From NCBI RefSeq assembly GCF_014649915.1, contig NZ_BMTY01000006.1, positions 1-64,000 on the forward strand: a DNA stretch of 64,000 nt. Direction: 5' to 3'. The stretch is from Streptomyces toxytricini (GTDB lineage: Bacteria > Actinomycetota > Actinomycetes > Streptomycetales > Streptomycetaceae). Within the stretch, counting starts at the first letter, position 1, and each line of letters opens with the position of its first letter. A program made the translations under genes and the position numbers. Below the pieces are notes generated by a model. The model did no database searches. It was not told where the DNA came from and saw only the letters and a list, made by a program, of their open reading frames with translations. Positions 7,289 through 16,727 of this stretch are shown one piece after another.

Positions 7289-8545
7289 GTGCTCAGCAGC
7301 TCGCACCGCGCCGCACAGCATGCGGACGTCGTCATCGTAGGAGCCGGGGTCTCAGGACTCGCGGCGGCACAGCACCTGATCGCGGCGGGGGTCACCGTCA
7401 CCGTCCTGGAGGCCGCGGAGGACACCGGCGGCCGCATGGCCACCGAGCACGCGGACGGGTTCCGGCTCGACCGGGTCGGCCAGTTGCTCAACACCTCGTA
7501 CACGGAACTCGACCGGACGCCCGGCCTCACCGCCCTCGTCCTGCGGCCCTTCGCGCCCGGCGTCCTCGTCCACGCCGAAGGCCGGCAGCTGCGCGCCGGG
7601 GCCCTCACCCCCGCCCGCGCACTCGCCAGCGGCTCCTTCGACCAGGCCCGGCTCAGCGCCTACCTGGGGCGGCTTGCCGCCCTGCCCGCCGACCGGGTCC
7701 TGGCCCGGCCCGAGCGCACCGCCGCACAGGCCCTGCGCACCCGCGGCATGGGCAGCACCCTGCGGCCGCTGCTCTCCGCCCTGCTGCGCGACCCGGACCT
7801 CACCACCTCCAGCCGGGTCGCCGACCTGGCCCTGCGCACCTTCGCCCGGGGGCGGCTCGCCGTGCCCGAGGGCGGGGCCGCAGCCCTGCCCCGGCTGCTC
7901 GCCGCCGGACTGCCGCCGGGCACCGTCCGCACCGGCGTCCGGGTCCGGTCGGTGGCGACCAACCTCGTCACCACCGAGGAGCACGGCGACTTCGCCTGCC
8001 GCTCCCTCGTCCTCGCCACCGGCGCGCGGGCCGCCGCCGGGCTCCTGCCGGGGCTGCGGGTGCCCGCCTTCCACGAGGTCACCGTCATCCACCACGCCAC
8101 CGCCGCCCCGCTGCCCTGGGACGGCTCGCTCCTCCTCGACGGCGACCCCCGATGGCCCGTCGCCCACACCGCCGTCATGAGCGCGGTCGACCCGACGCGG
8201 GCCCCCGCCGGCCGCAGCCTCGTCACCACCACCGTGCTCGGCCCGCCGCCGCCCGTGCGCACCGTCGCCTCCCGGCTGGCCCGCCTGTACGACACGGCCA
8301 CCCGGGACTGGGAGCTCCTCGCCGTCCACCACGCCCCCGAGGCCGTCCCCGCGATGCCGCCCCCGTACGACCCGCGGCGCCCGGTGCGGGTCCTCGCAGG
8401 GCTGTACGTGTGCGGCGACCACCGCGACGCGAACACCGTCCAGGGCGCCCTGCACTCGGCCCGCCGCGCCGCCGGCGCCGTCCTGCGCGACTTCGGCATC
8501 CGGCTTCCCGCCGGCGCCGGGGACGCCCTGCCGGCGGTGGCCTGA
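7289..8545 (+). CDS. FAD-dependent NAD(P)-binding oxidoreductase (amine oxidase-like)
   Basis: A 418-residue protein from a GTG preceded by ggggagggg. The N-terminal dinucleotide-binding motif VVIVGAGVSGLAAAQ (residues ~14-28) is followed by the acidic end of strand 2 (VLEAAEDTGGRMAT). A C-terminal GLYVCGDHRDANTVQGALHSARRAA segment is the second FAD contact typical of amine oxidase/phytoene desaturase-like flavoproteins. There is no signal peptide. Substrate unknown. The unusual phased repeat array upstream suggests specific regulation; no carotenoid gene is adjacent. Confidence 0.82.
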   Translation: MLSSSHRAAQHADVVIVGAGVSGLAAAQHLIAAGVTVTVLEAAEDTGGRMATEHADGFRLDRVGQLLNTSYTELDRTPGLTALVLRPFAPGVLVHAEGRQLRAGALTPARALASGSFDQARLSAYLGRLAALPADRVLARPERTAAQALRTRGMGSTLRPLLSALLRDPDLTTSSRVADLALRTFARGRLAVPEGGAAALPRLLAAGLPPGTVRTGVRVRSVATNLVTTEEHGDFACRSLVLATGARAAAGLLPGLRVPAFHEVTVIHHATAAPLPWDGSLLLDGDPRWPVAHTAVMSAVDPTRAPAGRSLVTTTVLGPPPPVRTVASRLARLYDTATRDWELLAVHHAPEAVPAMPPPYDPRRPVRVLAGLYVCGDHRDANTVQGALHSARRAAGAVLRDFGIRLPAGAGDALPAVA

Positions 8546-8585
8546 GAACCACAGAGACCGCCGCAGAGAACCACAGAGAACCGGT

Positions 8586-8613
8586 GCCCGGCCCCCCGAC
8601 GGGGTGGCCGGGC
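8586..8613. terminator. Convergent bidirectional terminator
   Basis: gcccggcccccc (8586-8597) pairs with ggggtggccgggc (8601-8613) with one bulged t and a tiny loop, between the stops of the FAD oxidoreductase and the NsdA-like gene. A short pyrimidine tract follows on the plus strand. Confidence 0.75.
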
Positions 8614-8632
8614 CCTGCTTCGTGCGGGTCTG

Positions 8633-10075
8633 CTACGACAGGGCCGCGACCCGGTCCCGGTACGTCCGCACCGCCGAGGCGTCCCGGTAGGGCTCCAGCC
8701 GGCGCTCGAAGTCCCGTACGTACTCCACCGCTCGCACCGAGCGCATCTCCATCGCCTGCTGCGCCGCCTCCGCGCCGAGCGAGCACGCCTGGTCCAGCTC
8801 GCCCAGCCCCAGGCGGGCCGTCGCCAGCACCACCTTGCAGAAGAGGCGCGAGCGGGCGTACGCCGGCGCGCGCAGCTGCAGCGAGCGCTCCGCGTGCTGG
8901 GCCGCGGCCCGGTACTGCTGGAGGTCCCGGTGGCAGTGCCCGAACTCGTCCGCGAGCGTCGCCTCGTCGAAGGACTTCGCCCAGTGCGGCACGTCGTCGC
9001 CGGGGCGCGCCGCGCCCAGGCAGCGCTCGGCCCGCACCAGGGACGCCGTCGCGGCCCGGACCTCGCCCAGCACCGCGTGGCCCCGGGCCTCCGCGGCGTG
9101 CAGCAGCGCCTGGACCAGCGGCGGGGGCCCCGAGCCGACGCCCTGCTGGGCGACCCGGGCCAGCTGCACCGCCTCCCGGCCGTGCCCCAGGTAGACGGCC
9201 TGCCGGCTCATCGTGACCAGCACGTACGCCCCGTACGGCCGGTCCGCGGCCGCCTGCGCGAGCCGCAGCGCCTGCACGAAGTACCGCTGCGCCAGCCCGT
9301 GCGCGGCGATGTCGTACGAGGTCCAGCCGGCCAGCCGGGTCAGGTCCGCCGCCGCCGCGAACAGCCGGCGGCCGGTCGTCTCCCCGTACGTGCCGCGGAG
9401 CATCGGCTCCGCCTCGTGCTCCAGGTAGCGCACCAGCGCCTGGCGGGCGTGACCGCCGCCGTACGCCTGGTCCAGGGTCCGGAACAGCTCGCCGACCGAC
9501 CGCAGCGCCGCGATGTCCCCGCCGGTGACGCGCTGGCCGGGCCCGCGGTCGATCTGGCGCTGGCGGGGGACGCTGCCGCGGCCCTGGAGCGGCACACGGG
9601 CGGCGGCGGCCGGGTCGGCGCCACGGCCGACCCGCTCGTCGGGTCTGCCGATCAGCCAGTCGCGGCTGGGCACGACCAGCCCCGCCGGGGTGAAGGCGAT
9701 CTTCCGCAGCTCGGCATGGGAGCCCGAGTCCTTGCGCCACAGCCCGCTGGCGATGTCCACGGCCTCCTCCGGCGTGGCCGCGAACTCCAGGCCGGCGTAG
9801 ACGGGGGCGCAGGCGTCCAGGCCCAGGTCCTGTGCGGAGAGCCGGCGCCCCAGACGCCGGGTGAAGACCTCGGCGATGAGCGCAGGGGTCGTCCCGCGGG
9901 GCTGCTGCCCGCGCAGCCACCGGGTCACGGAGGTCTTGTCGTACCGGAGGTCCAGGCCGTGCTCCAGGCCCAGCTGGTCGACGCGGCGGGCCAGACCGGC
10001 GTTGGAGAAACCGGCTTCCGCGATCAGCGCCGCGAGCTGGCGGTTGGGGACGTGCTGCGCGGGTCGTTCCGTCAT
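8633..10075 (-). CDS. NsdA-like regulatory protein (XRE-type N-terminus, TPR-like C-terminus)
   Basis: A 480-residue protein; I chose the ATG at 10075 (MTERPAQHVPNRQL) over an in-frame upstream codon because family proteins begin there. Residues ~12-75 look like a cryptic helix-turn-helix (LAALIAEAGFSNAGLARRVDQL ... TSVTRWLRGQQP). The C-terminal two-thirds consists of repeated Ala-rich helical pairs of TPR character (ARQALVRYLEHEAEP, QRYFVQALRLAQAA). Streptomyces NsdA, a negative regulator of sporulation and antibiotic production, has this architecture. Whether this is the nsdA orthologue or a paralogue cannot be settled here. Confidence 0.78.
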   Translation of the reverse strand: MTERPAQHVPNRQLAALIAEAGFSNAGLARRVDQLGLEHGLDLRYDKTSVTRWLRGQQPRGTTPALIAEVFTRRLGRRLSAQDLGLDACAPVYAGLEFAATPEEAVDIASGLWRKDSGSHAELRKIAFTPAGLVVPSRDWLIGRPDERVGRGADPAAAARVPLQGRGSVPRQRQIDRGPGQRVTGGDIAALRSVGELFRTLDQAYGGGHARQALVRYLEHEAEPMLRGTYGETTGRRLFAAAADLTRLAGWTSYDIAAHGLAQRYFVQALRLAQAAADRPYGAYVLVTMSRQAVYLGHGREAVQLARVAQQGVGSGPPPLVQALLHAAEARGHAVLGEVRAATASLVRAERCLGAARPGDDVPHWAKSFDEATLADEFGHCHRDLQQYRAAAQHAERSLQLRAPAYARSRLFCKVVLATARLGLGELDQACSLGAEAAQQAMEMRSVRAVEYVRDFERRLEPYRDASAVRTYRDRVAALS

Positions 10076-10248
10076 CGGCTCCACGGTTTCCTGACGTGCC
10101 GGACCGGGGTCCCGGCCCTGTGAACGGCGTGAATGTAGCGGCGAACCGCCGCCGCGCCGCCCTCTCTGCCCCATATTCATCCGATCGTGTGCAGAATCGG
10201 CAGGGCTCTTTACGGCCGCGTCGACGCGGGCCGCGTACGCTGCGCCCC

Positions 10249-10521
10249 ATGACCCCCAGGCCCACCAGGACGGAGCCCTCCGCCGCCACCCCCGCGCCGC
10301 TCCCCGCGCCCGAGATCACCGAGGCCGAGTGCCGCCGGTGCGGCACGTACATCGCGGGGCTCGACGGGCGGTACGCGTGCGGGGTCTGCGGCTGGGTCAA
10401 CGACCACTCCGAGGGCCACCGGCGGCTGCCGCGCGCCGATGAGGACCCCGACCGGCCGCCCGCGGGCCGCAGGCCGCCCCGGCTGCTGCCCGGCCCGCCG
10501 CCGGAGGGCGGCGCCGGCTGA
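10249..10521 (+). CDS. Small zinc-ribbon-like protein
   Basis: A 90-residue protein with two CxxC knuckles, CRRC and CGVC, separated by 12 residues, consistent with a single zinc ribbon. The flanks are Pro/Arg-rich and probably disordered. It is divergent from the NsdA-like gene (~170 bp gap) and lies 104 bp upstream of lipB in the same direction. The function is unknown; the ribbon could bind nucleic acid or protein. Confidence 0.65.
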   Translation: MTPRPTRTEPSAATPAPLPAPEITEAECRRCGTYIAGLDGRYACGVCGWVNDHSEGHRRLPRADEDPDRPPAGRRPPRLLPGPPPEGGAG

Positions 10522-10625
10522 GCGGACGGGTCCGCCGCCGACCCCCCGAGGGGTCCCCGAGGGGGCGCCGTACCCTTGGCTCGTGCGATACGTGCACACA
10601 GCAGTTTCAACGAGGAGGCGCTGCC

Positions 10626-11426
10626 GTGGCTGAGCTGGAATTCGTCCACCTGGGCTTCGGGCCGGACTACGTCGAGTACACCGAGGCGTGGGACGAGCAG
10701 CGCCGGGTCCACGCGGCGCGCTTCGCGGACGAGATCGGCGACACCTGCCTGCTGCTGGAGCACCGGCCCGTGTACACGGCCGGGCGGCGCACCGCCGACA
10801 GCGAGCGCCCCCTGGACGGCACCCCCGTCGTGGACGTCGACCGCGGCGGCAAGATCACCTGGCACGGCCCCGGCCAGCTCGTCGGCTACCCGATCATGAA
10901 GCTGCCCCGGCCCGTGGACGTCGTCGCGCACGTCCGCCGCCTGGAGGAGGCGCTGATCCGCACCGCCGCCGACTTCGGCCTGGAGACCACCCGCGTCGAG
11001 GGCCGCTCCGGGGTGTGGGTGCTCGGAGACCCCGTCGAGGAGCGCCCCCTGATCGGCGGCCTCTCCCTCGACCTCGACCCCCGGCTCCACGACGACGAGT
11101 TCGACCCCCGGCTGAACGGCCCCGAGTACGCCCCCAGCAACGCGGGCCAGCGCCGCGAGGACCGCAAGCTCGCCGCGATCGGCATCCGCGTCGCCAAGGG
11201 CGTCACGATGCACGGCTTCTCGCTGAACGTGAATCCGGACAACACCTGGTTCGACCGGATCGTGCCCTGCGGCATCCGCGACGCCGGTGTGACCTCGCTC
11301 TCCTACGAACTGGGCCGCGAGGTCACCGTCGCCGACGTGGTGCCGGTGGCGGAGAAGCACCTGCGGGACGTCCTGGAGAACGCCGACCTGCGGCCGCGCG
11401 CGGTCGAGGGCGCGGCGGGGGCGTAG
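10626..11426 (+). CDS. lipB: Lipoyl(octanoyl) transferase LipB
   Basis: A 266-residue protein from a GTG preceded by acgaggaggcgctgcc. LipB transfers octanoate from acyl carrier protein to the lipoyl domains of E2 and H proteins. The conserved [27 protein letters not shown], the catalytic Lys segment ([12 protein letters not shown]) and catalytic Cys (RIVPCGI) are all present. It is ~50 residues longer than E. coli LipB because of an Asp/Pro-rich insertion before the Lys motif ([20 protein letters not shown]), which I take to be the actinomycete form. lipA follows 109 bp downstream. Confidence 0.95.
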   Translation: MAELEFVHLGFGPDYVEYTEAWDEQRRVHAARFADEIGDTCLLLEHRPVYTAGRRTADSERPLDGTPVVDVDRGGKITWHGPGQLVGYPIMKLPRPVDVVAHVRRLEEALIRTAADFGLETTRVEGRSGVWVLGDPVEERPLIGGLSLDLDPRLHDDEFDPRLNGPEYAPSNAGQRREDRKLAAIGIRVAKGVTMHGFSLNVNPDNTWFDRIVPCGIRDAGVTSLSYELGREVTVADVVPVAEKHLRDVLENADLRPRAVEGAAGA

Positions 11427-11535
11427 CCGGCGGGGAATGGGCCCGCCCCCCAGCGGGTTGGCCGACGTAAGAGCGTACGAAATTACGGGCGTACCCTGGT
11501 GGTCGCCGAGGAATCGAAGTCACAGGGAGCCGGTC

Positions 11536-12489
11536 GTGAGCGCAGTCGCACCCGACGGACGCAAGATGCTGCGCCTGGAGGTCCGCAACAGCCAGACCCC
11601 CATCGAGCGCAAGCCCGAGTGGATCAAGACCCGGGCGAAGATGGGTCCCGAGTACACGAAGATGCAGAACCTCGTGAAGGGCGAGGGCCTGCACACCGTG
11701 TGCCAAGAGGCCGGCTGCCCGAACATCTACGAGTGCTGGGAGGACCGCGAGGCCACCTTCCTCATCGGCGGCGACCAGTGCACCCGGCGCTGCGACTTCT
11801 GCCAGATCGACACCGGCAAGCCCGAGGCCCTCGACCGGGACGAGCCCCGCCGCGTCGGCGAGTCCGTCGTCACCATGGACCTGAACTACGCCACCATCAC
11901 CGGCGTCGCCCGCGACGACCTGGCCGACGGCGGCGCCTGGCTGTACGCCGAGACCGTGCGCCAGATCCACGAGCAGACGGCGGGACGCGAGGCCGGCCGC
12001 ACCAAGGTCGAGCTGCTCGCCCCCGACTTCAACGCCGTCCCGGAGCTGCTGGAGGAGGTCTTCGCCTCCCGCCCCGAGGTCTTCGCGCACAACGTCGAGA
12101 CCGTCCCGCGGATCTTCCGCCGCATCCGGCCCGGCTTCCGCTACGAGCGCTCCCTCGAGGTGATCACCAAGGCGCGCGAGTACGGCCTGGTCACCAAGTC
12201 GAACCTGATCCTCGGCATGGGCGAGGAGCGCGAGGAGGTCACGCAGGCGCTGCGCGACCTGCACGAGGCCGGCTGCGAGCTCATCACCATCACCCAGTAC
12301 CTGCGGCCCTCGCCGCGCCACCACCCCGTGGAGCGCTGGGTGAAGCCGGCCGAGTTCGTCGAGCTGGCGAAGGAGGCCGAGGAGATCGGCTTCTCCGGCG
12401 TCATGTCCGGACCGCTCGTCCGGTCGTCGTACCGGGCCGGCCGCCTCTACCAGCAGGCGATGGAGAAGCGCAGCGGAGCCGTAGCGTAG
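11536..12489 (+). CDS. lipA: Lipoyl synthase LipA (radical SAM)
   Basis: A 317-residue protein; the GTG at 11536 follows cagggagc and gives [16 protein letters not shown]. LipA inserts two sulfurs into protein-bound octanoate. The auxiliary 4Fe-4S cluster motif ([12 protein letters not shown]) and the radical-SAM cluster motif (CTRRCDFC) are intact, and the C-terminal [11 protein letters not shown]er-Tyr region supplies the last ligand. It probably forms an operon with lipB. The final residues EKRSGAVA are encoded by a 20-nt sequence repeated 102 bp downstream. Confidence 0.96.
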   Translation: MSAVAPDGRKMLRLEVRNSQTPIERKPEWIKTRAKMGPEYTKMQNLVKGEGLHTVCQEAGCPNIYECWEDREATFLIGGDQCTRRCDFCQIDTGKPEALDRDEPRRVGESVVTMDLNYATITGVARDDLADGGAWLYAETVRQIHEQTAGREAGRTKVELLAPDFNAVPELLEEVFASRPEVFAHNVETVPRIFRRIRPGFRYERSLEVITKAREYGLVTKSNLILGMGEEREEVTQALRDLHEAGCELITITQYLRPSPRHHPVERWVKPAEFVELAKEAEEIGFSGVMSGPLVRSSYRAGRLYQQAMEKRSGAVA

Positions 12490-12583
12490 GTCGAGGGTCC
12501 GCCCGAGGAACGAGGGCGGGCGCTCGGCCGGAGCGCCGGCGACGCGGAGCTCGACCGAAGGCCGGAGAAGCGCAGCGGAGCCG
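12462..12583 (+). repeat. Gene-end repeat pair: 20-nt direct repeat spanning the lipA 3' end
   Basis: The 20-nt sequence at 12462-12481, inside the lipA coding end, recurs exactly at 12564-12583 in the intergenic region. Between them lie related purine-rich pieces (gaggaacgagggcggg, gacgcggagctcgac). Such degenerate GAGCGAAGCG-like elements occur at gene ends in Streptomyces. The rest of 12584-12856 holds no gene I can support; it includes the tcattaccggacggtaata stretch around 12621-12640 and probably the promoter of the next gene. Confidence 0.6.
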
Positions 12584-12856
12584 ACGCCCTCGCCTGGGGG
12601 CGGTGTGAATCCCCGCACAGATCATTACCGGACGGTAATACGCATGGACGCGGCCCGTAGGCTCTTCGTGGGAAGAGGGCCGACGGGCCGCGTAAATGTT
12701 TCATCACCGTTTGACGAGCCGGTCACGCCCTGGTAACACCGGACAGTGACCATGGGTCGACGCACCGCACACGCCGCCGGACCCGCCGCCGCCCCCCTGC
12801 AGTGCGCTCCAGACCCGCTCCAGACCGACGTGAGCACCGTGAAAGGGAACGAGACC

Positions 12857-13054
12857 ATGCAGGCCGCGCCCGTACGCGCCATTGCCATCCCGTCGTTCAC
12901 CCAGGCATTCCGGGGCTTCGAGTCGCTCCTCATGAGCGGCGCCCGGCGCAACGCCTGGTCCGCCGTCCTGGAGGACCGGCGCCGGGCCAGGGACCGCGTC
13001 GAAACCGAGCACGTACTCGAGGCCGCGGCGACCCGGACCCCGCAGGCCACGTAA
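12857..13054 (+). CDS. Small conserved protein between lipA and the DUF4191 gene
   Basis: A 65-residue protein starting MQAAPVRAIAIPSF, preceded by aaagggaacgagacc. It is helical and Arg-rich (SGARRNAWSAVLEDRRRARDRVE), with no cysteine or membrane segment. It ends 9 bp before the DUF4191 gene, so both are probably one transcript. An in-frame upstream ATG exists but would add a low-complexity stretch. Function unknown. Confidence 0.6.
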   Translation: MQAAPVRAIAIPSFTQAFRGFESLLMSGARRNAWSAVLEDRRRARDRVETEHVLEAAATRTPQAT

Positions 13055-13063
13055 ACTGCGCTT

Positions 13064-13762
13064 ATGGCGAGGAAGGCAAACGCAGAGACTGCTGCGAACC
13101 CCGGGCGACTGAAGCAGATCGCCCTGACGTACAAGATGACGCGGAAGGCCGACCCGAAGGTCGGTCTGATCGTCGCAGGCGTGGGAATCGTCACCTTCGG
13201 TGTCTTCCTTGCGATCGGCTTCCTGATCGACCACCCGGTCTACCTGGGCATCCTGGGCTTCCTGGTGGCGTTCCTCGCGATGGCGATCATCTTCGGCCGT
13301 CGGGCCGAGCGCGCCGCGTTCGGCCAGATGGAGGGGCAGCCCGGCGCGGCCGCGGCCGTCCTGGACAACGTGGGCCGCGGCTGGACCACCACCCCGGCCG
13401 TCGCGATGAACCGCAGCCAGGACCTCGTCCACCGCGCCGTCGGCAAGGCCGGCGTCGTGCTGATCGCCGAGGGCAACCCGAACCGGGTCAAGGCCCTGCT
13501 GGCGGCCGAGAAGCGCAAGCTCGCCCGCATCATGCCGGACGTCCCGGTCCACGACTTCATCGTCGGCACCGGCGAGGGCCAGGTACCGCTGAAGAAGCTC
13601 CGCACCACCATGCTCAAGCTGCCCCGCGTCCTCTCCGGCCCCCAGGTCACCCAGGCCAACGACAAGCTCCGCGCCATGGGCGACCTGATGAGCAACATGC
13701 CCCTGCCAAAGGGGCCCATGCCCAAGGGCATGCGCATGCCGCGCGGTGGAAAGATGCGCTGA
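13064..13762 (+). CDS. DUF4191 membrane protein
   Basis: A 232-residue protein. A basic N-terminus (NPGRLKQIALTYKMTRKADPKVG) precedes two hydrophobic segments at ~residues 33-80 (LIVAGVGIVTFGVFLAIGFLID and YLGILGFLVAFLAMAIIFG), then a soluble domain ending in a Met/Gly/Lys-rich tail. This matches the DUF4191 family found next to lipA and the RDD gene across Actinobacteria (Rv2219 in M. tuberculosis, from memory). The biochemical role is unknown. A strong terminator follows. Confidence 0.88.
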   Translation: MARKANAETAANPGRLKQIALTYKMTRKADPKVGLIVAGVGIVTFGVFLAIGFLIDHPVYLGILGFLVAFLAMAIIFGRRAERAAFGQMEGQPGAAAAVLDNVGRGWTTTPAVAMNRSQDLVHRAVGKAGVVLIAEGNPNRVKALLAAEKRKLARIMPDVPVHDFIVGTGEGQVPLKKLRTTMLKLPRVLSGPQVTQANDKLRAMGDLMSNMPLPKGPMPKGMRMPRGGKMR

Positions 13763-13810
13763 CCCCGCCGCCTTCGTATACGGCGGGAGCCGTACGCGTA
13801 CGCGCACGGA

Positions 13811-13853
13811 AAAGGGGCGCCCCCGGGCCGGATGGCCGCGGGGGCGCCCCTTT
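13811..13853. terminator. Strong bidirectional terminator
   Basis: aaaggggcgccccc (13811-13824) pairs perfectly with gggggcgccccttt (13840-13853), giving a 14-bp stem with A and T tracts at the ends, so it works in both orientations between the convergent DUF4191 and RDD genes. Confidence 0.9.
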
Positions 13854-13868
13854 CGGTGTCCGTCCGCC

Positions 13869-14336
13869 TCAGATCCTGACCTGGACGGCGCGGGAGGCGC
13901 GGTCGTGGAGGCCGCGGCCGTCGCGGTCCCAGATCAGGGCCGGGATGGCGAGGGCCAGCAGCGCAGTGCGCAGCAGCACCCTGCCGAAGCCGAGGCGGCC
14001 GCCGTCCAGGGATACGACGCGCAGGCCCAGGAGGCGCTTGCCCGGGGTGGAGCCGACCGTGCCCACCGTCAGGAGGGTGAGGGCCAGGAACAGGGCGAGC
14101 GTCCAGTTGCCCGTCGCGGACATGTTGCCGCCCGTGATCAGCCCGTATGCGATCACCTGGCAGCCGATCCAGTCGACGGCGACCGCGCCCAGCCGGCGTC
14201 CGAAGCGTGCCGCCGAGCCCGGGCCCTGCTCCGGCAGGCCGAGCTGCCGGCCCGGATAGCCGAACTCCACGCCCATGTCCTCGGCCGCCGCGCGGGGGCC
14301 GGAGAGCCACGATCCGATTGCTTGCCTGTTGTCCAC
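13869..14336 (-). CDS. RDD-family membrane protein
   Basis: A 155-residue protein from a GTG. The RDD signature is visible as AARFGRRLGAVAVDWIGCQVI, where Arg and Asp surround the first helix, and again at TPGKRLLGLRVVSLDGG. Three hydrophobic segments follow. It is convergent with the DUF4191 gene and divergent from glnA; the glnA GlnR operator lies in the shared region, so nitrogen effects on this gene are conceivable. Function unknown; some RDD proteins are ion antiporters. Confidence 0.86.
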   Translation of the reverse strand: MDNRQAIGSWLSGPRAAAEDMGVEFGYPGRQLGLPEQGPGSAARFGRRLGAVAVDWIGCQVIAYGLITGGNMSATGNWTLALFLALTLLTVGTVGSTPGKRLLGLRVVSLDGGRLGFGRVLLRTALLALAIPALIWDRDGRGLHDRASRAVQVRI

Positions 14337-14384
14337 CGGACCACGGTACCTGTGGTGCTCCCCGGCGCTTCGGGCGGACCCTGG

Positions 14385-14422
14385 TTAACTTGGGCGAAAC
14401 AAATGGGTCATGCCTGAGAAAT
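14385..14422 (+). promoter_or_regulatory. Double GlnR operator upstream of glnA
   Basis: TTAAC-n6-GAAAC-n6-GTCAT-n6-GAAAT occupies 14385-14422. This matches the Streptomyces GlnR consensus gTnAC-n6-GaAAC twice in tandem with exact 6-nt spacing. It lies 100-137 bp before the glnA ATG, where GlnR activates transcription under nitrogen limitation. Confidence 0.88.
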
Positions 14423-14521
14423 CCCGCCTGCTTATGGTCGGGTCAGCGTGCGGCACCGCACTGACGCACCACGAGCTATACAGCCCGTCCCTCCCCCGGG
14501 ATCGGGAGTAGGAGGAGTTGG

Positions 14522-15931
14522 ATGTTCCAGAACGCCGACGAGATCAAGAAGTACATCGCGGACAACGACGTCAAGTTCGTCGACGTCCGGTTCTGCGACC
14601 TGCCCGGTGTGATGCAGCACTTCACCATCCCGGCGAAGGCGTTCGACCCGGCCGAGGAGCTCGCCTTCGACGGCTCCTCGATCCGCGGCTTCCAGGCGAT
14701 CCACGAGTCCGACATGGCGCTGCGTGCCGACATCAGCACCGCCCGCCTGGACCCGTTCCGCCGCGACAAGACGCTGAACATCAACTTCTTCATCCACGAC
14801 CCGATCACGGGCGAGGCCTACAGCCGCGACCCGCGCAACATCGCGAAGAAGGCCGAGGCGTACCTCGCCTCCACCGGCATCGCCGACACCGCGTTCTTCG
14901 GGCCCGAGGCCGAGTTCTACATCTTCGACAGCGTGCGCTTCGCGACCACCGCGAACGAGGGCTTCTACCACATCGACTCCGAGGCCGGCGCCTGGAACAC
15001 CGGCTCCGAGGAGAACAACCGCGGCTACAAGGTCCGCTACAAGGGCGGCTACTTCCCGGTCGCCCCGGTCGACCACTTCGCGGACCTGCGCGCCGAGATC
15101 TCCCTGGAGCTGGACGCCCAGGGCCTCCAGGTCGAGCGCCAGCACCACGAGGTCGGCACCGGCGGCCAGGCCGAGATCAACTACAAGTTCAACACGCTGC
15201 TCGCCGCGGCCGACGACCTGATGCTCTTCAAGTACATCGTGAAGAACGTCGCCTGGCGCAACGGCAAGACCGCGACCTTCATGCCGAAGCCGATCTTCGG
15301 CGACAACGGCTCGGGCATGCACGTCCACCAGTCGCTGTGGGCGGGCGGCGAGCCGCTCTTCTACGACGAGGCGGGCTACGCGGGCCTGTCGGACACCGCC
15401 CGCTACTACATCGGCGGCATCCTCAAGCACGCCCCGTCGCTGCTGGCCTTCACCAACCCGACGGTGAACTCGTACCACCGCCTGGTGCCGGGCTTCGAGG
15501 CGCCGGTGAACCTGGTGTACTCGCAGCGCAACCGCTCCGCCGCGATGCGCATCCCGATCACGGGCTCGAACCCGAAGGCGAAGCGCGTCGAGTTCCGCGC
15601 CCCGGACCCGTCCTCGAACCCGTACCTGGCGTTCTCTGCGCTGCTGCTGGCCGGCCTCGACGGTGTCAAGAACAAGATCGAGCCGATGGAGCCGATCGAC
15701 AAGGACCTGTACGAGCTGGCTCCCGAGGAGCACGCGAACGTCCCGCAGGTCCCGACCAGCCTGGAGAACGTCCTCAAGGCCCTGGAGGACGACCACGAGT
15801 ACCTCCTCGCCGGCGGCGTCTTCACCGCGGACCTGATCGAGACGTGGATCGACTACAAGCGCACCCACGAGATCGCCCCGATCGCGCTGCGCCCGCACCC
15901 GCACGAGTTCGAGCTGTACTTCGACCTCTAA
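14522..15931 (+). CDS. glnA: Type I glutamine synthetase
   Basis: A 469-residue protein, the standard GSI length. The ATG follows taggaggagttgg, a strong Shine-Dalgarno. Substrate and metal motifs are present: the DGSSIRGF loop, EAEFYIFD, [13 protein letters not shown] ([10 protein letters not shown]), the NRSAAMRIP Arg cluster and [12 protein letters not shown]. The [10 protein letters not shown] segment near residue 397 carries the Tyr adenylylated by GlnE in beta-type GSI. It makes glutamine from glutamate, ammonia and ATP. A GlnR operator lies upstream and a strong terminator downstream, so it is monocistronic. Confidence 0.98.
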   Translation: MFQNADEIKKYIADNDVKFVDVRFCDLPGVMQHFTIPAKAFDPAEELAFDGSSIRGFQAIHESDMALRADISTARLDPFRRDKTLNINFFIHDPITGEAYSRDPRNIAKKAEAYLASTGIADTAFFGPEAEFYIFDSVRFATTANEGFYHIDSEAGAWNTGSEENNRGYKVRYKGGYFPVAPVDHFADLRAEISLELDAQGLQVERQHHEVGTGGQAEINYKFNTLLAAADDLMLFKYIVKNVAWRNGKTATFMPKPIFGDNGSGMHVHQSLWAGGEPLFYDEAGYAGLSDTARYYIGGILKHAPSLLAFTNPTVNSYHRLVPGFEAPVNLVYSQRNRSAAMRIPITGSNPKAKRVEFRAPDPSSNPYLAFSALLLAGLDGVKNKIEPMEPIDKDLYELAPEEHANVPQVPTSLENVLKALEDDHEYLLAGGVFTADLIETWIDYKRTHEIAPIALRPHPHEFELYFDL

Positions 15932-15941
15932 GCCGGCAGCC

Positions 15942-15983
15942 GAAGGGCCCCGCCGCTCCCTCCCGGGAGCAGCGGGGCCCTTC
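15942..15983 (+). terminator. glnA terminator
   Basis: gaagggccccgc (15942-15953) pairs perfectly with gcggggcccttc (15972-15983); an inner gctccc/gggagc stem extends it. It begins 10 bp after the glnA stop and also serves the convergent TetR gene. Confidence 0.9.
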
Positions 15984-16002
15984 GCCGTTCCCGGGCCGGC
16001 CC

Positions 16003-16689
16003 TCAGGAGGTCCGGTGGCCGCCGCCTCCCGTGGAGTTCGCCAGGGGGATGCACGCCGTCAGGGCGCGGAGGGAGCGGACGGCCAGTGCCTGCGGGGAGT
16101 TCGGGCCCGTGCAGGGGGTGTCCGTGGCGGACCAGAGTTCCAGGGCGATGCGGATGGCGTCCGTGGCGGCCGCGGCCAGGAGGCGGACGGAAAGGGGGTC
16201 CGCACCGTCGCCCGTCAGGCGGGTGAGGAGGGGGACCAGGGCCTCTTCGGAGTCCTGGTTGACGCGGTACCAGACGGCGCGCAGGGCCGGGTCGCCGGCG
16301 GAGGCGCGGAGGAGGCCGCGGGTGACCTCCAGGCCTTCGGTGACGGCCTGGGGGGCGGTGAGGGTGCGGGTGATCGCGCGTTCCAGGGCTTCCGCGACCG
16401 GGGTCCCGGGGGCTTCCTCGGCGAGCATCGCGCGCCAGGTGTCCCCGCCGGTGGCGAGGAGCGGGGCGACGGCCTCCTGCTTGTTGCGGAAGTAGCGGTA
16501 GAAGGTGCGCAGGGCGACGCCGGCGCGGTGGGCGATGTCCTCCGCGGTGGTGCCGTCGGGGCCGTGCTCGGCGAAGAGGGTGCAGGCGGCGCGGGCGATG
16601 TCGAGCTGGGTGGCGGCCTTGCGGCGCTCGGTCAGGGACTGGGCGGCAGCGGGGCCGGTCCGGGGGGAGTACGGACGAGGGGATCTCAC
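16003..16689 (-). CDS. TetR-family transcriptional regulator
   Basis: A 228-residue protein from a GTG at 16689 (MRSPRPYSPRTG); longer in-frame starts would run through the operator. The helix-turn-helix is clear at residues ~25-70: AARAACTLFAEHGPDGTTAEDIAHRAGVALRTFYRYFRNKQE. The C-terminal ligand domain is Ala/Leu-rich. It is divergently transcribed from the SDR gene with a 23-bp imperfect palindrome in between, so it most likely represses that gene and itself. Confidence 0.88.
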   Translation of the reverse strand: MRSPRPYSPRTGPAAAQSLTERRKAATQLDIARAACTLFAEHGPDGTTAEDIAHRAGVALRTFYRYFRNKQEAVAPLLATGGDTWRAMLAEEAPGTPVAEALERAITRTLTAPQAVTEGLEVTRGLLRASAGDPALRAVWYRVNQDSEEALVPLLTRLTGDGADPLSVRLLAAAATDAIRIALELWSATDTPCTGPNSPQALAVRSLRALTACIPLANSTGGGGHRTS

Positions 16690-16727
16690 GGGGGGACAGC
16701 CTACCCCTCCCGCGAGCCCGTAATGCG

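Noticed and set aside
6289..9216. 975-residue plus-strand frame across the epimerase and FAD oxidoreductase
   Set aside because: Arg/Pro/Ala-rich shadow in the wrong frame of recognisable genes.
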